35,305 nt of DNA. Origin: Dysgonamonadaceae bacterium. GTDB lineage: Bacteria; Bacteroidota; Bacteroidia; Bacteroidales; Azobacteroidaceae. The notes beneath the pieces are model-generated. The model searched no databases. It was not told the origin of the DNA and saw nothing but the letters and a program-made list of their open reading frames with translations. Where the stretch lies: positions 1 through 35,305 of the forward strand of contig JAISFI010000051.1 of assembly GCA_031263685.1 (NCBI GenBank), given 5' to 3'. Of this stretch, positions 34,133 through 35,305 are shown piece after piece. Made by a program: the position numbers and the translations under genes. How positions within the stretch are numbered: position 1 is the first letter of the stretch; every line of letters begins with the position of its first letter.

Positions 34133-34215
34133 TCCGGATTGCTTCGGGCTATTGACTTCGTAATGACAATGCTCTCTGCACATCATTGCGAGCCGCTTGC
34201 GGCGAAGCAATCCGG
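34133..34215. repeat. 83-bp REP/MITE-like element with 14-bp inverted ends
   Basis: TCCGGATTGCTTCG at 34133-34146 is the exact complement of CGAAGCAATCCGGA at 34202-34215. Inside lie CATTGCGAGCCGC and TTGCGGCGAAGC. The CATTGCGAG...GCGAAGCAATC words are common in dispersed repeats of many bacteria. It sits upstream of the glyA promoter and directly before the tandem array. Confidence 0.75.
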
Positions 34216-34219
34216 AAAC

Positions 34220-34360
34220 TGATCGTTTGAGCCTCGGTGAACCGATCGTTTGAGCCTCGGTGAATCGATCGTTTGAGCCTCGGTGAATCGATCGTTTGAG
34301 CCTCGGTGAATCGATCGTTTGAGCCCCGGTGAATCGATCGTTTGAGCCTCGGTGAATCAA
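34220..34360. repeat. 23-bp tandem repeat array, six units
   Basis: Six near-identical units begin GATCGTTTGAGCCTCGGTGA and end with ATC (one unit has ACC, one has CCCCGG). Only three or so substitutions exist among them, so the array is young or homogenised. It ends in TCGAGGGAAGCTCGA, a small palindrome, before the stop of the MBG protein gene. The open frame through it is a by-product of the repeat. It shares the words GAGCCTCGGTG and GAATCGA with the array at 1-175. Confidence 0.9.
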
Positions 34361-34389
34361 TCGAGGGAAGCTCGATTATTTTCCGGCAA

Positions 34390-35305
34390 TTATTTTTCTA
34401 CAATAATCTTCCTGTTCCCCGGCACGCCGTTCGTATATATGCGCACATAATAAACGCCTGCGGATAAGCTGGAAACATCTATCTTTCCGGTAAACACTCC
34501 ATCTGCCAAAACACAGAGACCCGACTGATTGTAGATTTCTACTTTTTCGACGGGGCAATCGCTTTGAATATACAAATCGTGCTTCACCGGATTGGGATAG
34601 ACGGATACTTTCGATACGGATACACCTTCCATGCCGCTGGGGAGCATTACTTCCAAACGTCCATAGGCCAATTGATAATCGTAGTTGTTGTCGTAACCAC
34701 CCGCCAGAATGATGTCATAAAATCCTGCGGGAGAATCCTTATCGGCGCCGCAGCTAATCGACGGCAATGCATCCAGTACGCTCTCGGATTCGCTGTTCTT
34801 GAATCCGGAATAAGAAAGCGTAAAGGCGGGGTTGTCTTCGCCTTTGTTTCGGACGGCGTCGTTGGCTGTGATGGTAAGCGGCGCGCGCGCAATCATTAAT
34901 ATTCCACGTATATATTCGAATGTGTAGTTTGTCGCTGAACCGCCATCAATTCCTATCTCATAACCTCCTGCGCTTGATGTTGAATTAATACTGCTGAAAT
35001 CAATAAATGGCTTTTCCGTCAAAACATCTTCTGTTTCATCATTCTTAAAACCGGAATAATGCAGGGTAAAATCCGGGTTAGGGTCTCCATACAGACGGGT
35101 TTCGGTATCTGTCGAAACCGTTAATAATGCAGGAGTTATGCTTAGTTCGCCTTTTACATACTGGAACGTGTAGTTTTCGGCTCTCACTCCCGACGCCGTA
35201 ATGGTATATGTACCCACATTGCTTTGCGGCGTGGCGCTGCAACTGAAGTTCGGTTGTCGAGTCAGGACTTCTTCCGTTTCATCGTTCACAAAACCACTGT
35301 ACGTG
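34390..35305 (-). CDS. MBG-repeat surface protein with T9SS sorting domain (3' part only)
   Basis: The last 305 codons of a large protein whose start lies beyond the right edge; the frame stays open to base 35305. It carries MBG-type repeats of about 80 residues, each with PxFTLxYSGFKNxExExVL then NYxFxYxxGxLxI (YSGFVNDETEEVL at the edge, YSGFKNDETEDVL, YSGFKNSESESVL). The final 80 residues are a Por/T9SS type A sorting domain: VSVYPNPVKHDLYIQS, VEIYNQSG, LSAGVYYVRIYTNG, KIIVEK. This domain would direct export by the type IX system and anchoring at the cell surface. Function of the missing N-terminus is unknown; similar proteins are often adhesins or leucine-rich repeat surface proteins. Confidence 0.92.
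   Translation of the reverse strand, partial: TYSGFVNDETEEVLTRQPNFSCSATPQSNVGTYTITASGVRAENYTFQYVKGELSITPALLTVSTDTETRLYGDPNPDFTLHYSGFKNDETEDVLTEKPFIDFSSINSTSSAGGYEIGIDGGSATNYTFEYIRGILMIARAPLTITANDAVRNKGEDNPAFTLSYSGFKNSESESVLDALPSISCGADKDSPAGFYDIILAGGYDNNYDYQLAYGRLEVMLPSGMEGVSVSKVSVYPNPVKHDLYIQSDCPVEKVEIYNQSGLCVLADGVFTGKIDVSSLSAGVYYVRIYTNGVPGNRKIIVEK

Noticed and set aside
34130-34360. Repeat-encoded 76-codon frame on the minus strand
   Set aside because: Open frame through a 23-bp array; the repeated SIHRGSNDRFTEAQ pattern follows from the DNA period.

Overview
The window comes from a Bacteroidota (Bacteroidales-type) chromosome. The evidence is a SusC/SusD pair with lipoprotein glycan-binding partners, many lipoboxes, promoters of the Bacteroidetes -7 type (TAnnTTTG), almost no Shine-Dalgarno sequences, and a C-terminal type IX secretion sorting domain on a protein with MBG repeats. 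The T9SS signal fits Porphyromonadaceae/Dysgonomonadaceae/Paludibacteraceae-like or termite-gut Bacteroidales better than Bacteroides itself, but the genus cannot be fixed from sequence alone.

Left half (244-15974, all minus strand, read right to left): a polysaccharide utilisation locus for beta-mannan, probably acetylated gluco- or galactomannan. Order: AraC regulator, SusC transporter, SusD, a surface glycan-binding protein with a C-terminal binding domain, a multi-TIG lipoprotein, GH26 mannanase, SASA-type carbohydrate esterase, GH3 beta-glycosidase, GH5 mannanase. Gaps are 10-22 bp, except for a 66-bp gap with a terminator-like hairpin that separates the binding genes from the enzyme genes. 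Between 15975 and 17212 lie an Rpn-family nuclease gene and a large palindrome. From 20390 down to 17213 a second minus-strand operon encodes another GH26, a CE7 acetyl esterase and an HU-like/DUF4469 protein. It is divergent from a second AraC regulator (20637-21521) that is a paralogue of the first. Each PUL promoter has a good -7 element and, just upstream, a direct repeat with a 21-22 bp period, which I propose as the AraC operators.

21456-23070 is an insertion. It contains a DUF1016 (YhcG-type) PD-(D/E)XK nuclease gene and a decayed fragment resembling a type ISP restriction-modification enzyme, between two 72-bp direct copies of the 3' end of the second araC gene (70/72 identical, both differences synonymous).

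Right half: tsaD (minus) is divergent from a 1.5-kb-codon tamB-like gene with no ATG near its start. The tamB gene converges, with one base between, on a two-gene operon: a lipoprotein with six [WYH]VGxGxGxY repeats and an outer-membrane barrel. Next come a repeat- and hairpin-rich intergenic region, a PAP2 phosphatase translationally coupled to glyA, an 83-bp REP/MITE-like element with 14-bp inverted ends, a 23-bp tandem array, and the 3' part of the MBG/T9SS protein, which runs off the window. A related 22-23 bp tandem array occupies the first 175 bases.
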